NCBI GenBank assembly: GCA_001642005.1
Contig: LWCA01000443.1
Coordinates: 1-27,146, forward strand
Source of the DNA: Intoshia linei
Lineage: Eukaryota; Orthonectida; Rhopaluridae
Direction: 5' to 3'
Length of the DNA: 27,146 bases
The translations under genes and the position numbers were made by a program. Of the stretch, positions 10,801 through 22,200 are shown piece by piece (positions within the stretch are counted from its first letter, which is position 1; each line of letters starts with the position of its first letter). The notes under the pieces are model-generated. The model saw only the letters and a program-made list of their open reading frames with translations. It was not told where the DNA came from and searched no databases.

Positions 10801-11509
10801 ATCAAGGTGTTTATTTCAAAGAACAGTAGCAATTGATCAAATTCACTTTGCATGCAACACTAATTCAGAATATCACATTTGACAACTATAAAACGATATT
10901 GATATTACCTATCAATTTTATTAAAAATCTAATTACCTGATACTCATTCGAATTTTTTAAAGAGTATTTTTAAATTTGAAATTATTTGATTGCAGCATTG
11001 TATTCAAAAAAACATAATTTTCATCTTACCATGAGTGACGCTTGTTTGAATAAAAAATATTTATTTCACTTTATTTTTTGTAAAAAGTTATGCAGTATAT
11101 CAGATTTTTTATAGTACAATATATATGTCTAGTTCGGAAGAGACATATTTTTATAGATAATTTGCCGAATAGACAACCTATAATAGTAAATATTATCATA
11201 ACATTTTTCACATCTGTCTCCGTTTTTGAAAAAAATTGACGGCTATGGAATCGGTGAATTATAGAACAAAATATTAACAATATAGTAGATAAACTAATTT
11301 ATTTTAAAAAAGATTTAATTTCCTTTAGATGAGAACATTCTTTGTTAACAATAGTACTAATCGCTTAATTAAATTTAATAAAAAAACGGAATGAATTATT
11401 CTCCGTCTACAATAACTTTTTAACCTTATAAAATTTAAATGAACCATAATAATTCTCTTTTGAAATAAATGTTTAATCTACATAACTAAAAATAGAAATA
11501 TACAGTTCA
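7882..11509. other. Gene-free AT-rich intergenic DNA
   Basis: This stretch lies between the 5' end of the Frizzled gene and the 3' end of topoisomerase II. No reading frame here shows a recognisable family. It contains one candidate eroded inverted-repeat element (9023-9207) and long AT-rich runs. The Frizzled promoter must lie just above 7881. A TTTATT at about 11299, which is AATAAA on the minus strand, could be the topoisomerase II poly(A) signal. Confidence 0.6.
9023..9207. mobile_element. Possible eroded MITE with imperfect inverted ends
   Basis: The 23-nt segment at 9023-9045 (starting GCGAGCCTACC, ending TTCGAGACC) pairs with the reverse complement of 9185-9207 at about 17 of 23 positions. 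Just inside the left arm, ACCGCAAATGAAAAATAAGC resembles the subterminal motif of the hAT remnants near 2422 and 2512. No clear target duplication is visible. Confidence 0.4.
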
Positions 11510-14500
11510 CTACTCAAAAGAGCTTTGAGATAAATCAGAGACAAAATCAGAATTTGACTCACTTTCTTCAGAATTTGACTCGCTATCTTCAGATTTTAAA
11601 TTATATTTAATTGGTTTAGTTTCTCTTTTAGCGCGAACAAGTTTTACTTCTTCTATGGAAGAATCACTATTATCGGAGGCAATATTTTTTTTTGTTGATT
11701 TATCCTTCGCATTCCTCTTTTTCTTAATAGGTGATTGACTCACATCAATAATATCTTGATCAGAATCAGAACTATCAAGAGGTCCTTTTTTATTTGTACT
11801 TTTATTGTTAGAATTTCCGAATAAATAAAGTTTTTTAGTTTTAGATAATTGACTAATAGATTCTAGTTCAGAATCAGAACTGTTTAATGTTAAATTTTTC
11901 TTTTCATTTTTTTTTAAATCATTATGACTACAAGAATGATCAAATATTTTTTCTTTTTTAGAATCCAATTTAAACTTTTTCGTTTTAGTAGGTTTGATAT
12001 CATCATTCTTACGTTTTTTAGTTTTGGATAATTGACTAATAGATTCTAGTTCAGAATCAGAACTGTCCAATGTTATATCTTTCTTTTTATTTTTTTTTAA
12101 ATCATTATCACTACAAGAATCATCAACTATTTTTTCTTTTTTAGAATCCAACTTAATCTTTTTCATTTTAGTAGCTTTGATATCATTATTATTACGTTTT
12201 TTAGTAACTGGATCAACACCAATTCTTTCATATAATGATTTAAATTCAGTTTCATCAACATTATCAACTTTTTCTAACTTTACGTCTATAATTTTTCCCG
12301 ATTTTACGTTATCAACTTTTACTTGTTTATCCTTTTCTAGTTTTATCTTGGCTTTTAATTCTACTTTTTTTTTAAGGTCTAAACTAGCCTGATCAATTTT
12401 TGGAGCAATTCTATCAGCATATTTCGAAGGAACAAGATTGTTATCTTTTTTAGTGTACAAAGAAGTGCCCTTCTTTTTCATTTTTGGATTTAAAGCAGAT
12501 TTTAGTTCTGATTCTTTTTCATCTAAAAATGCTCGATAAGCAACTAAAAATTCTTCCAAATCACTGAGCCACAAATCTTTGGCCGATAATTTTTCTAGAT
12601 TACTTAATTCTAATAATTTATCACCCTTCTGCTTAAGTAATTCTTCTCTTTTTTCTTTACTTAGAGTCCACAAACTCATATTTAAAATGTAATTAAAATC
12701 ATGGGTTTCATTGCTGTCTTGTTCCTCTTCATTTGATTGGTCTACATTTTCAATTTTTTGCTTTTCGTTCCATTTTTTTATAGGATCAGAATCATATTTA
12801 CCATCAATCAAAATTTCAATAATCTTTTTTCTAGGAACATTATCAATAACAATTTTTTTTGACGAGTATTCAATAATAAATCTAGCTTGATTAGAATATT
12901 TCTTGGCCTCTGCAGTTAATAAACCTACCATGTATTTTTTTCGAATTAAATAATATTTTAAACGGACAATATAAAATTCTTTCATCATTTCAGATACATT
13001 ACTAAATCTTTTTATGCATCCATTACTATCAAACAGAACCATTGAATTCGTAGAAATAGAAGATTGTAGTTTCAAATATTTGTACATGGCAGAATCATGA
13101 TGTTTATTAAACAATTCAGATTTTACTTTCAAAACGAAACGAACGGTCGTATCAGTATGGTATTCACTGTAATCTGTTACAAGACCATTCTTGTTATCAT
13201 TAGAATACATTAATGATTCAATTACATTTTCTTTGTACGTTTGAGTCCAAACTTTAATCGGAAGCTCACTAATTTCAATCGAATTATTATCTAAAACAGC
13301 CAATTCACCACAAGTTATATATTTGGAAGAATCAAATTCTAAAATTTCGCCTCGATAACCTCTATAATAAGGCATCATGGGTTTCATTTCTTCATCTTTT
13401 AAAAGTCGTTTCAAATTATTTACTATATCAATTGGATTGTAATTTGGAATTTTTGTGCTCCACCCAGTTCCAATACCTTCACAACCATTAACCAAAATCA
13501 TGGGTAAAATGGGGACATAGTATTTGGGTTCTGTTTTAAAAGTATCGTCATACGTATAACTAAGAATACTATCATCTTCAGGTCTAAAAATTTTACGAGT
13601 AATGGCATTGAGACAAGTGAAAATATATCGAGGACTAGCTGCATCTTTTCCTCCAGCTAATCGAGTACCAAATTGACCATTTGGCATTAATAGATTAATA
13701 TTATTACTGCCAACGAAATCATGAGCCAAATTTATAATTGTGGCCATCAAACTTACTTCGCCGTGATGATATGCCGATAATTCAGCAACAGAACCAGATA
13801 ATTGTGCAACTTTTAATTCTTTTATCAAATTTCTTTTGAAACAAGTGTACATAACTTTTCTCTGACCAGGCTTAAACCCATCAACCAAAGAAGGGATTGA
13901 TCTTTCATTGTCCATATTGCTAAACAATACCAATTCTTTATTTACAAAATCAGTATATGAAATTTTGTGCAAATTTGGCTTATACAAATATTCTTCTGGC
14001 AAATCATGCAATATTCGTTCTCTTCGTTTTTCCATCCAATTGGTTAACCAAACTTTACGTTGTTCAATCTTTTTTTTGCTAAACGCCAACTCAATCGATT
14101 TGTCATCCTCATTTCCATCATATTTGAAATTGATAAGATGTCGGTCTAAATCTTGGAAATATTCCTTCGCTTCTTTAGAAGTTGAAGTACCCAAACCTTT
14201 GTAGTATTTGATATTAAAAGTTTGCCAATTTTCAGTTTCGTTTTTCCATATTTCAAACTCTGGCATGCTATAAAATGATTGTGAATTTCCTCTCTTGCTC
14301 ACTTTTACAATGGGAGTGATAAATTCGTCCAAAAATTTGTGTTGTAATAAATTTGGCCAGTTATAATGGATAAAATTAATCAATAAACCTTTAATATGGG
14401 ATCCATCTTGATCTTGATCTGTCATTATCAATATTTTACCATATCTCAAACTTTTTAGTGAATCTCTATCTACGTATTTATCTTTGTATTTCAATCCCAT

Positions 14501-17158
14501 GATTTTTATAATATTGTTGATTTCAGCATTTTCCATGATCTGTTTGTGAGAAGCTTCTCTTACATTCAAAACTTTACCTCGTAACGGAAAAACACCATAA
14601 AGATTACGCCCGACAACAGATAATCCACTTACAGCAAGCGTTTTCGCCGAATCCCCTTCTGTTAAAATTAGAGTACAATTAATAGAATTTTTTGTTCCAG
14701 CATTATTAGCATCTTCTAATTTTGGAATCCCGCGAAGTCTACATGTTTTGACACCAGATTTTTTGTTCAAAATGTCTTGACTTTTCAAAGCAGCCCAATT
14801 TAAAATTGAGTCTACAATACCCAATTTTATAACTTGAGTGACAAATTTATCTGAAATAACACATTTAGAACCAAACGATCTAACAGCACTGGTAAAATTT
14901 TCTTTAGTTTGTGAGTCAAATTGAGGATTTTCAATTTGAACATTTAAAAATAAAAACAAATGATTTTTAACTTGAAAAGGCTTAATTTCGACAGACCCTT
15001 TCTTCTGTTTCTTTTTAACAGCTTCTAAAATTTTAGATACAATTTGATCTGCAATATAATCGACATGTCTTCCTCCTTTAGTTGTAGCAATGCTGTTAAC
15101 AAAACTAGAATGTTGAAACCCAGTATCTGAAACAGTCAACGCTATTTCCCATCTTTCCTGTTTGTCATATGCAATATTAAGTGGCTGACCAAGTTCGTCT
15201 TTCATCCCTCGAATGTGCAAATCGACAAAATCTTTAAAATTTTTGATGGGAATTTTTTCTCCATTCAAAAAAACCTTACATTTACTTACAGCACAAATAT
15301 CGTATGCGCGACGTTTAAACAACATTATGATATCATCTTCAAGGGTTTCCATGCCGAATCTCTTTAAATCAGGAGAAAAAGAGACTCGAGTATAGTCATC
15401 ACCTGCTGCCCTTTCTATAGGTACAATTTTGGGCTCACCTTCAGTTGACATGTTATCTTTCCACGTTTGTTTAAATTTTTTTCTACCTGAACGCGACTGT
15501 GTCTCCAAAGTAAATTTAACACTGAATGCATTACAAAGTTTAGCACCATATCCGTTCCTTCCGCCAGTCACTTTCTTTTTCGTATCATCATAATTGCTCG
15601 ATGTTAGCAGTTGACCAAAAATTAAACTTGGTACGTACATTTTTTCAACTTTGTGCATAACAATTGGTACACTTTTCCCATTGTTCCAGATTGAGATCAT
15701 ATTTTCCTCTCTAATAATAAAATTATAATGTATTTACAATAATGATTAGGTGTCCCGCTAATTAAAATATAAAAAAGTATTTTCCAATACAGTTACATTT
15801 CGTAATTATTAGTCATTATCTAAAATATTATATAAGTCTTGCAATTCAACTGGGCGAATGAATGAAGGTTCACTTTTTTTAAGTCATACTTATAAAAAAT
15901 ACTTTCAATCTTTTAATTAGACAAACTTTAATTATTACAAATACAATTTAAATTTTAAAGTACCTAGATATTTTAATTTTTATACAATCCATATTACTAT
16001 CTCTTACTTTGTTATCAGCAGCATTAACTATAATTTATATTTATATATTATAATACAATTAATTTGAATACCAATAATTTCATCGAAAATTTTATATAAT
16101 CCAGGAACAAAACTAATTTCCTTCTTTATCATATGATTTTTTTCCTCGTCGAAAACCCACATTAGCTGAATTTTAAATATTTTAGAGCTTATTCATTAAT
16201 ACCTGTGTTATTTTTTCGATAGATCCAATATATGTATCAGGTCGTAGAAGAATATGTTCCAATTGAGTTTTTTTTTGGTAAATTTTTTCAATGGTTCCTT
16301 CATTATGCTGAAATTAAAAAGTTATGACTCGTTCAGGTACATAAAAAATCATGTATATATAAATATTCTATATATATACATGATTATTAAACATGACTTT
16401 AATTCACACTTTAATTAAAATAACAGTATAAAAATGATAAAAACCTTTTTTGTTACTGATTTAGACTGAGATGAATATTTCATTAATAAATATTAAAAAT
16501 AATTTTAGTCAGATTCAATATATAAAATAATCAATTCATTTTGAGGATCCAAAGTTACAACTTCAAATTAAACCATATGTAAGACTTAAATTTGAAGGTA
16601 ATAAATCAGTAACATCTGGGTTTTAAAGTGCTTAATTAAAATTAACCATTGTTTGGGTTTCTGTAAATAATAGATCAGTTTAGACCAATTTTTGAAGGGC
16701 TTTGGTAATTTATAGTGATCATTTCAAAAGTATCAAAATCACTCCTAACTGTAATAGAATACACTATGTAATTAATTTAATTTTTAAAAAAAGTTATAGA
16801 TCATGAAAATATTAATCAAATAGACGTTCATGAGAGCATTTTATTTTTTTAATTAACGGGAAATTAAAAATTCCACCCTTCATTGATAATTATATAATTT
16901 TACAAATTCAGACTTTATAATTGAATAATCCATATAGGTAGTGCTACCATAAATATGTATTTTTAAAAAACTACGCATAAGATATAATCACACTAATATA
17001 GGGCATCATATTAATTTTTTCATATTTTTAAACTATCAAAATATAAAATGAACGAATATATTATAAAAATTAACTGTATTAAAATATATAGATAAACTTA
17101 CTTTACTAGTATTTATTGATTTATTTGGAGAAATTGTAACAATATTATTTTTAGTCAT
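11510..17158 (-). CDS. Top2: DNA topoisomerase II, 5 exons, complete
   Basis: Type IIA enzyme that passes one duplex through a double-strand break using ATP, needed for decatenation and chromosome segregation in the nucleus. Exons: 17158-17102, 16307-16203, 16165-16072, 16027-15964, 15710-11510; joined length 1506 aa, all phases consistent. The ATPase domain has YQKKTQLEHILLRPDTYIGS, the Glu and Asn of DEIIVNAADN, GGRNGYGAKLCN and the QTK loop. The TOPRIM domain has EGDSAK (from about 458) and DQDQDGSH. The active-site Tyr is in AASPRYIFT at about residue 802 (codon at 13625-13627). The C-terminal tail is rich in Lys, Ser and Asp, with a 61-residue direct repeat. Introns are 794, 37, 44 and 253 nt. 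The start MTKNNIVTISPNK is short and divergent, but its exon ends in a consensus GTAAGT donor in the right phase. Confidence 0.97.
11831..12196 (-). repeat. Top2: Two-copy 183-bp direct repeat in the topoisomerase II tail
   Basis: Copies lie at 12014-12196 and 11831-12013, exactly 183 bp (61 codons) each, in frame. Both encode a Lys-rich segment containing KLDSKKEKI, a SCS(D/H)NDLKKN block and SSDSELESISQLSKTK. The copies differ by scattered substitutions but no indels. A few bases of the same start (TTTTTTAGT) recur at 12197. The SDSE acidic clusters look like casein-kinase-2-type sites. Confidence 0.93.
16166..16202 (-). other. Top2: 37-nt intron of topoisomerase II
   Basis: This GT-AG intron separates the exon ending GSIEKITQ from the exon beginning LMWVFDEE. 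It is phase 0, and the join reproduces the family's VTQQMWVYDE region. It is one of the clearest examples of the very short intron class, because both flanking exons are strongly conserved. Confidence 0.9.
16347..16385. repeat. Perfect 15-bp AT-rich hairpin in Topo II intron 1
   Basis: AATCATGTATATATA at 16347-16361 is the exact reverse complement of 16371-16385, with a 9-nt loop. It lies about 40 bp upstream, in transcript sense, of exon 2. The 794-nt intron around it shows nothing else recognisable. Confidence 0.6.
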
Positions 17159-17675
17159 TTTAAAATAATCTATAAAATAGATAACGATAAACTAATTGCG
17201 CCAAACCATTAAATATTTTAGTATCCATGCCGTTTAGACAAAAAATAAACTAAATGACTAAGTTACACATTATTATTATTATATTAATAAAAATACAATT
17301 GTTTTTACGATTAAACTTAATTTTTCAATTTAATTTAATTTACATTTTAATTTTACAATTATTGTACTTAAATTTGAACTTTACTTTGTAATACAGTAAC
17401 GAGTGTATTTGTGACTCAAATTGTTAGTTATGATATAACCTATAACATGCATAACTCATACATACATCCACTATTTTCCCAAAACAGAATCTTTAAATTT
17501 TCTGGCAAAAAACAGAATCGAAAATAATAGTAAAAAATTATTAGGTTATAAAGAAACCTATTTAATATTTCAAGAGGAAAGATTCAACGACAAAATATAG
17601 GCAGATATAAATAAGATAAAATAAAGATTACAAATGTAATGTAAAATGAATATCAATAATTTATTAACAAATATT
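17159..17675. other. Intergenic spacer between Iml1 stop and Top2 start
   Basis: Both genes are on the minus strand, so this 517-bp stretch must hold the Iml1 3' UTR and the Top2 promoter. It is highly AT-rich. I see no additional coding sequence and no clear core promoter motif. Confidence 0.6.
17660..17665 (-). promoter_or_regulatory. Possible Iml1 poly(A) signal
   Basis: AATAAA on the minus strand begins 10 nt after the TGA stop at 17678-17676. It is close to the stop but canonical. Others could be used further downstream. Confidence 0.4.
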
Positions 17676-19202
17676 TCATTTAATCCACAAATCAATAAAT
17701 TCAGGGGAAAGATTGTTAAAAACATCAAGAGTATCACTCAAACGTGATTTATAGTTAACAAAGTGTTTACGAATTTCATCGAGCATTTTGTCTTGAAATT
17801 CAATATCACCGGTATTTTTATTTTTCCACATGCTGGTCAAAATAGAATTCCAAGACCAATATATTCTAATAGGATTCACTGTAAAACGTACAAACATTCC
17901 TCCAGAAATGTGACACATATACCTTTCCATTTGCGGTTCATATGAAAATGTGTATTTTTGTGATTCTGGCATTAATGTGAAACCCAAAAATCCGTATCTA
18001 AATGATTAATTTTAAAATAAATATATAAAATAAGCGTAAAATTACCGATAGAAAATATATGAAATGAAGTAAATTATATTGACACATTCTAAGTATAATT
18101 AAAAATTTAAAAAAAACTTTAAACCAAATTCTTTGTCATTCAGATATTGACAATCGATTTCAAAACATGATCTAAAAGGTTCATGAGAAAGATCTGGAGA
18201 TAAATAGAATGGATCGGTAGGTATTAAAATTAAATGAAAATCATTTTCTACTGCTTTTTTATTCCAATAATGAATCTAAACTTAAAATAAATACAATGAA
18301 TTAACTACTGTATATGGAATAGGCTGTAAACTGTATTCAATATCAATGTTTTTCTGAAAATTAATATATTCCTATTTCTGTTTACAAAATTAATTTACAC
18401 GACCATCATTTAATCCTGCGTCAATATTAAATTTAAACGGATTAAAATGTATTATGTTATTAATAATATGTAATTAATTCAAAATAATTGTACCATTGCT
18501 TTCAGAACCAAACCACAAGCCATAATCCACCTCATTTCTATTTCGTAAGCCACTCGGGGATTATATTCGTCAATATATTCTAAAACGCCATACTGCTTTT
18601 GCTGGCTAGTGCCTTTAGGGTCAAAATTGTAAGAAACGTTGTTGGACGCTAATAAAATATAAACTTTTACATCTATAAAATTATGTATTTCTATAACTCG
18701 GTTATATTGTACTCCCTTTTTTTCTTAAATGTATAAAATTTTGAATATATTTAAATTAAGTATAACTCAATACTCGATTTATCTCACTTCAATTCATAAT
18801 ATGCTTTTCAATTCTTGTAATTAATTTAGAAAGTAAACTATACTGCTGTTCGTTGGAACATTTTTTAATACACAAAGGGCATGCTACTCAAATAAGTTAT
18901 AGGTCACAGATCTAACTCTTAACCGTTTTGATCACATCTTAACCCTAGCATTTTTCGAGATATCACGAAGGATTGTATATTCTATCCACGACGATCCCTG
19001 AAACAGTCGTTAACCAAATTCGCCTAATTTAATAAAAATTACCAACTAAATTTTGTTAAATTTACTTTAAATATCTCAATAAAATATGATAAAAATATGA
19101 AATTACTTTTCATATTAAAAGTTTGTAAATCAAAGTTTTCATCAATTGGAAATTTGACTTGAACGCATTCCACATTGAAGGACAATGTGGTTTTAGCAAC
19201 AT
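17676..19202 (-). CDS. Iml1: Iml1 exons 28-32: C-terminal domain
   Basis: Exons: 19202-19107, 18648-18494, 18275-18125, 18088-18046, 17997-17676. TTLSFNVECVQ parallels RTVTLDVDVNN. YNPRVAYEIEMRWIMACGLV matches [41 protein letters not shown] matches the family's [29 protein letters not shown] matches AHRFGFV. YWSWNSILTSMWKNKNTGD matches NWAYNTMLTKTWRSSATGD, and the KSRL segment matches NRDNRL near the end. Compared with human, the protein lacks the Lys/Arg-rich insert before the YWSWN segment but carries about 13 extra residues before the stop. Introns are 458, 218, 36 and 48 nt. Confidence 0.92.
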
Positions 19203-22200
19203 CTATTAAAAAATAACACTTAAATTATAAAAAAAACCTGTAAAGGTGTATAAATAGAATCCATAATTGAATTGAGTACTTTTTTTGGAAATGTGGAAAA
19301 TTATATTTTCATCTTTAAGAATCTATATTATTTGATTTATGATTAGATGATAAAATCTCTGCATTGGATATTATATCATATACCAGAGCTTCGCAACCTG
19401 GATGATTTTGCTAATCAATCTAATATTGCTCGAAAATTAACAATATCTTTATAATCATTCCATTACATTTTTTCACATACTACAAAAAAACTTTCAACGT
19501 CGAAGATTTTCCTCTCCAGTCAAAAACGCATATTATCATTGTATCACCGCTTATTTTTTAAATTTAAAATGAAATCTAATCATCATTTTAGAATAAAATA
19601 TAATCCACAAAAATTAAACTTTTTAAGTTTAAACTGTATATATCCGATGCAGAACTATATATTTTGTACATATTAAAAGTCTACATGTAACAATTCAACG
19701 GCTTGAATGATATTATGAACATTATCAACATATCTAATACAAAAATCGACAGCCACATAAGAAACAAATGTTTTTTGAGGTAATTTTTTGTAATTCACAA
19801 ATTGCATATTTCTAAAATATTTGAATATATCATCAATACTTACAAATTTAATTAGCAGTTTAAAAAGTATTATAAATTAGCGATGTTTTTTAAATTAAAC
19901 CTTTGGACCAGAAAAAAACTTGAAAAATTTAATATATTTGACCAGAGGTGGGAAAATGAGACCTTAAAGGCCGGTTGCGACCTTCTGAACAATTTTAATA
20001 ATTTTATTATAATATATTATTATATTATTTTTAAAATATTAATTTTTAGTAAAATGGTATTTTTCAGAAAAATATTGAAAAAAGCGGGTTTTACCTTAAG
20101 GGTTGATAAAATTGAGTTTTTTCTTTTAGAATCAAATAGAGAGATTTTGATATAAAAGTTTGGTATAATTGGATTTTTCAAAAAAATATTGGTAAAAGGG
20201 GATTTTTTCCTTCCCATGAGAAGTACTGATGTGTTTGATTAAATTTTATTTAGAAAGGTGCGGCCTTATTAAATTTTTTTGAGACGTTAGTGTCGCCTTC
20301 GAACAATAAATGCTTCCCCACATCTGAATTAGACCAATGCGAAGAACAAGTATAACATTTGTTTCGAATAAATAAGTAATATACAGTTGGTCACCCTTAA
20401 AAACACAATGTTAAAAATAAATTTAGTTACTACCTTTTACCCGACTCTTAAAATATTGTTACATTTTTACCACCGCAGCGGTTAGAAAACACTCCTATAT
20501 TGACATACTTTTATTGATATATTTTTAATTTAGATTAAAAAGGTCTGCATTTTTTAGGCCCATCACAAATAATCAAATTAGAATTTTAATAATATATTTT
20601 CTATTGTACATAAAATTACTTAATCATAAATTCAGTGAATTCTTTTAAATTAGATTCGTTAACAGTAGAAAATCTAAAATATTATAAAAAATAAATTTCA
20701 TTTTTATACGTTTTCAATACTTTATCTTGTACGTCAGACTAAATAGTATATTTGATATTATAAAATTACAAAGTAATGTAACCTTTTGTTCAAATTCGAA
20801 AATTGAAATATATTTTATAAATTCAGAAAAATTGCTAATAAGTTTGAACAAATGCTTTTTATCAGATAACTCATAAATATCACACCTAAATATACATTTA
20901 AATTTAGTGCTTATATTTACGTTCGTCACCTTTCATCGTCTTTTAGATTCATAATTTTTGTAATAAATTTTTCACATTTAGGTAAAATTAAAATTCTTTT
21001 TCGTTCATATCTTCCGCACTAAATAAAATTTACCATATTGATGATATTTGAAAACTTTTGAAAAAGTAAAATCTTTTAAATCAAAATTGGCTATATAATG
21101 ATCGCTATGATTATAATTAATGAATCGGTGATTTGGCATTCTAAATACAGTACGCTTTGCTACAAATGCTGGCATATCAGGTAATTGAAGACAGAAATTA
21201 TAAAACAGTTCTTTGGACTGAAAATAATGTCTAAAATACATATGTGATTACATTTAATATTAGTTACCTTCTAGCATATCTTTGTACGTGAATATAACCA
21301 TTAAAAAGCGATAAACTGTGGATTTGATCTCCATTACTACAAACAATAAATTCTTCTGGAATTTCATTACAGGCCATTAAATCTTTTTCGAAATTATCTT
21401 CATTTTCAATAAATTGAAAACCCTTAAAATGAGGTTAAATTATATTCAAATTTGACAAAATAACATTAAATAATGTATGTTTGTACGGTTTGTCGTATTA
21501 TATGGAAAATTATAAATTGAGGTATATAAAACTAATAATATATTTTTATATATATGATCAATTACAACCATAGTTGCATTTTAATGTAGAATTAATCCGT
21601 TTCTTTACTTTCATACACATTTTACATATAACGTATCTGCATAAAAATGGGTAGAAATCACAATAATTTCGAATATTATTTTCGACTTTTTTTAAAATTT
21701 TCTTAGACAATGAGTGACGGCTTATAAAACATATAAAAACAAATAAATGATTACCAAAATTAATCTGAGATAGAAGAGTTCATAAAAATTTTTTTTTAGA
21801 CGTTGTTTCAATAATTCCTTTTTTTCTATCGGAGAAATATTTTCTCTATCAATAAGATAAAATACATGATGATATATAATCATTACGTGAATTTTAAAAA
21901 TATACCATTTAAACTAATTAAGAATTCCTCAAAAACGGTACAACCATTTTTAAAAATTATCACTATTGTATAAATCTAGATTTACTCATTTCCCAGGTTT
22001 AATTATCATCAAATTAAATCAGAAAGTAGTACAAAATATATAAATAAATTTTCATTTTTTATTTGGACTATAATTATATTACTCTTGCTCAAAGTCTGTA
22101 TTTGTCAATGTGATATGATAAGAAAAAACATCATAATATTGATTTATAAATTGCTTTTTGAAAACGAAATCAACACTCAACGGTAACAACATTGGACAAC

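Noticed and set aside
11071-11280. Small minus-strand frame downstream of topoisomerase II
   Set aside because: No domain or recognisable similarity; it lies in the probable Top2 3' flank and is likely a chance frame.
12177-15395. Plus-strand frames opposite topoisomerase II
   Set aside because: They are antisense shadows of the Top2 coding sequence with no family resemblance.
19883-20217. Two overlapping open frames on opposite strands
   Set aside because: Most of this stretch lies inside a hAT-like MITE and the Iml1 DEP intron; the peptides are low-complexity and match no family.
21019-21055. Coding continuation KVFKYHQYGKFYLVRKI at the end of Iml1 exon 20
   Set aside because: It runs into a stop. 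Treating 21019-21055 as a 37-nt intron gives a gap-free match to the human FWRTRFLLLP region.
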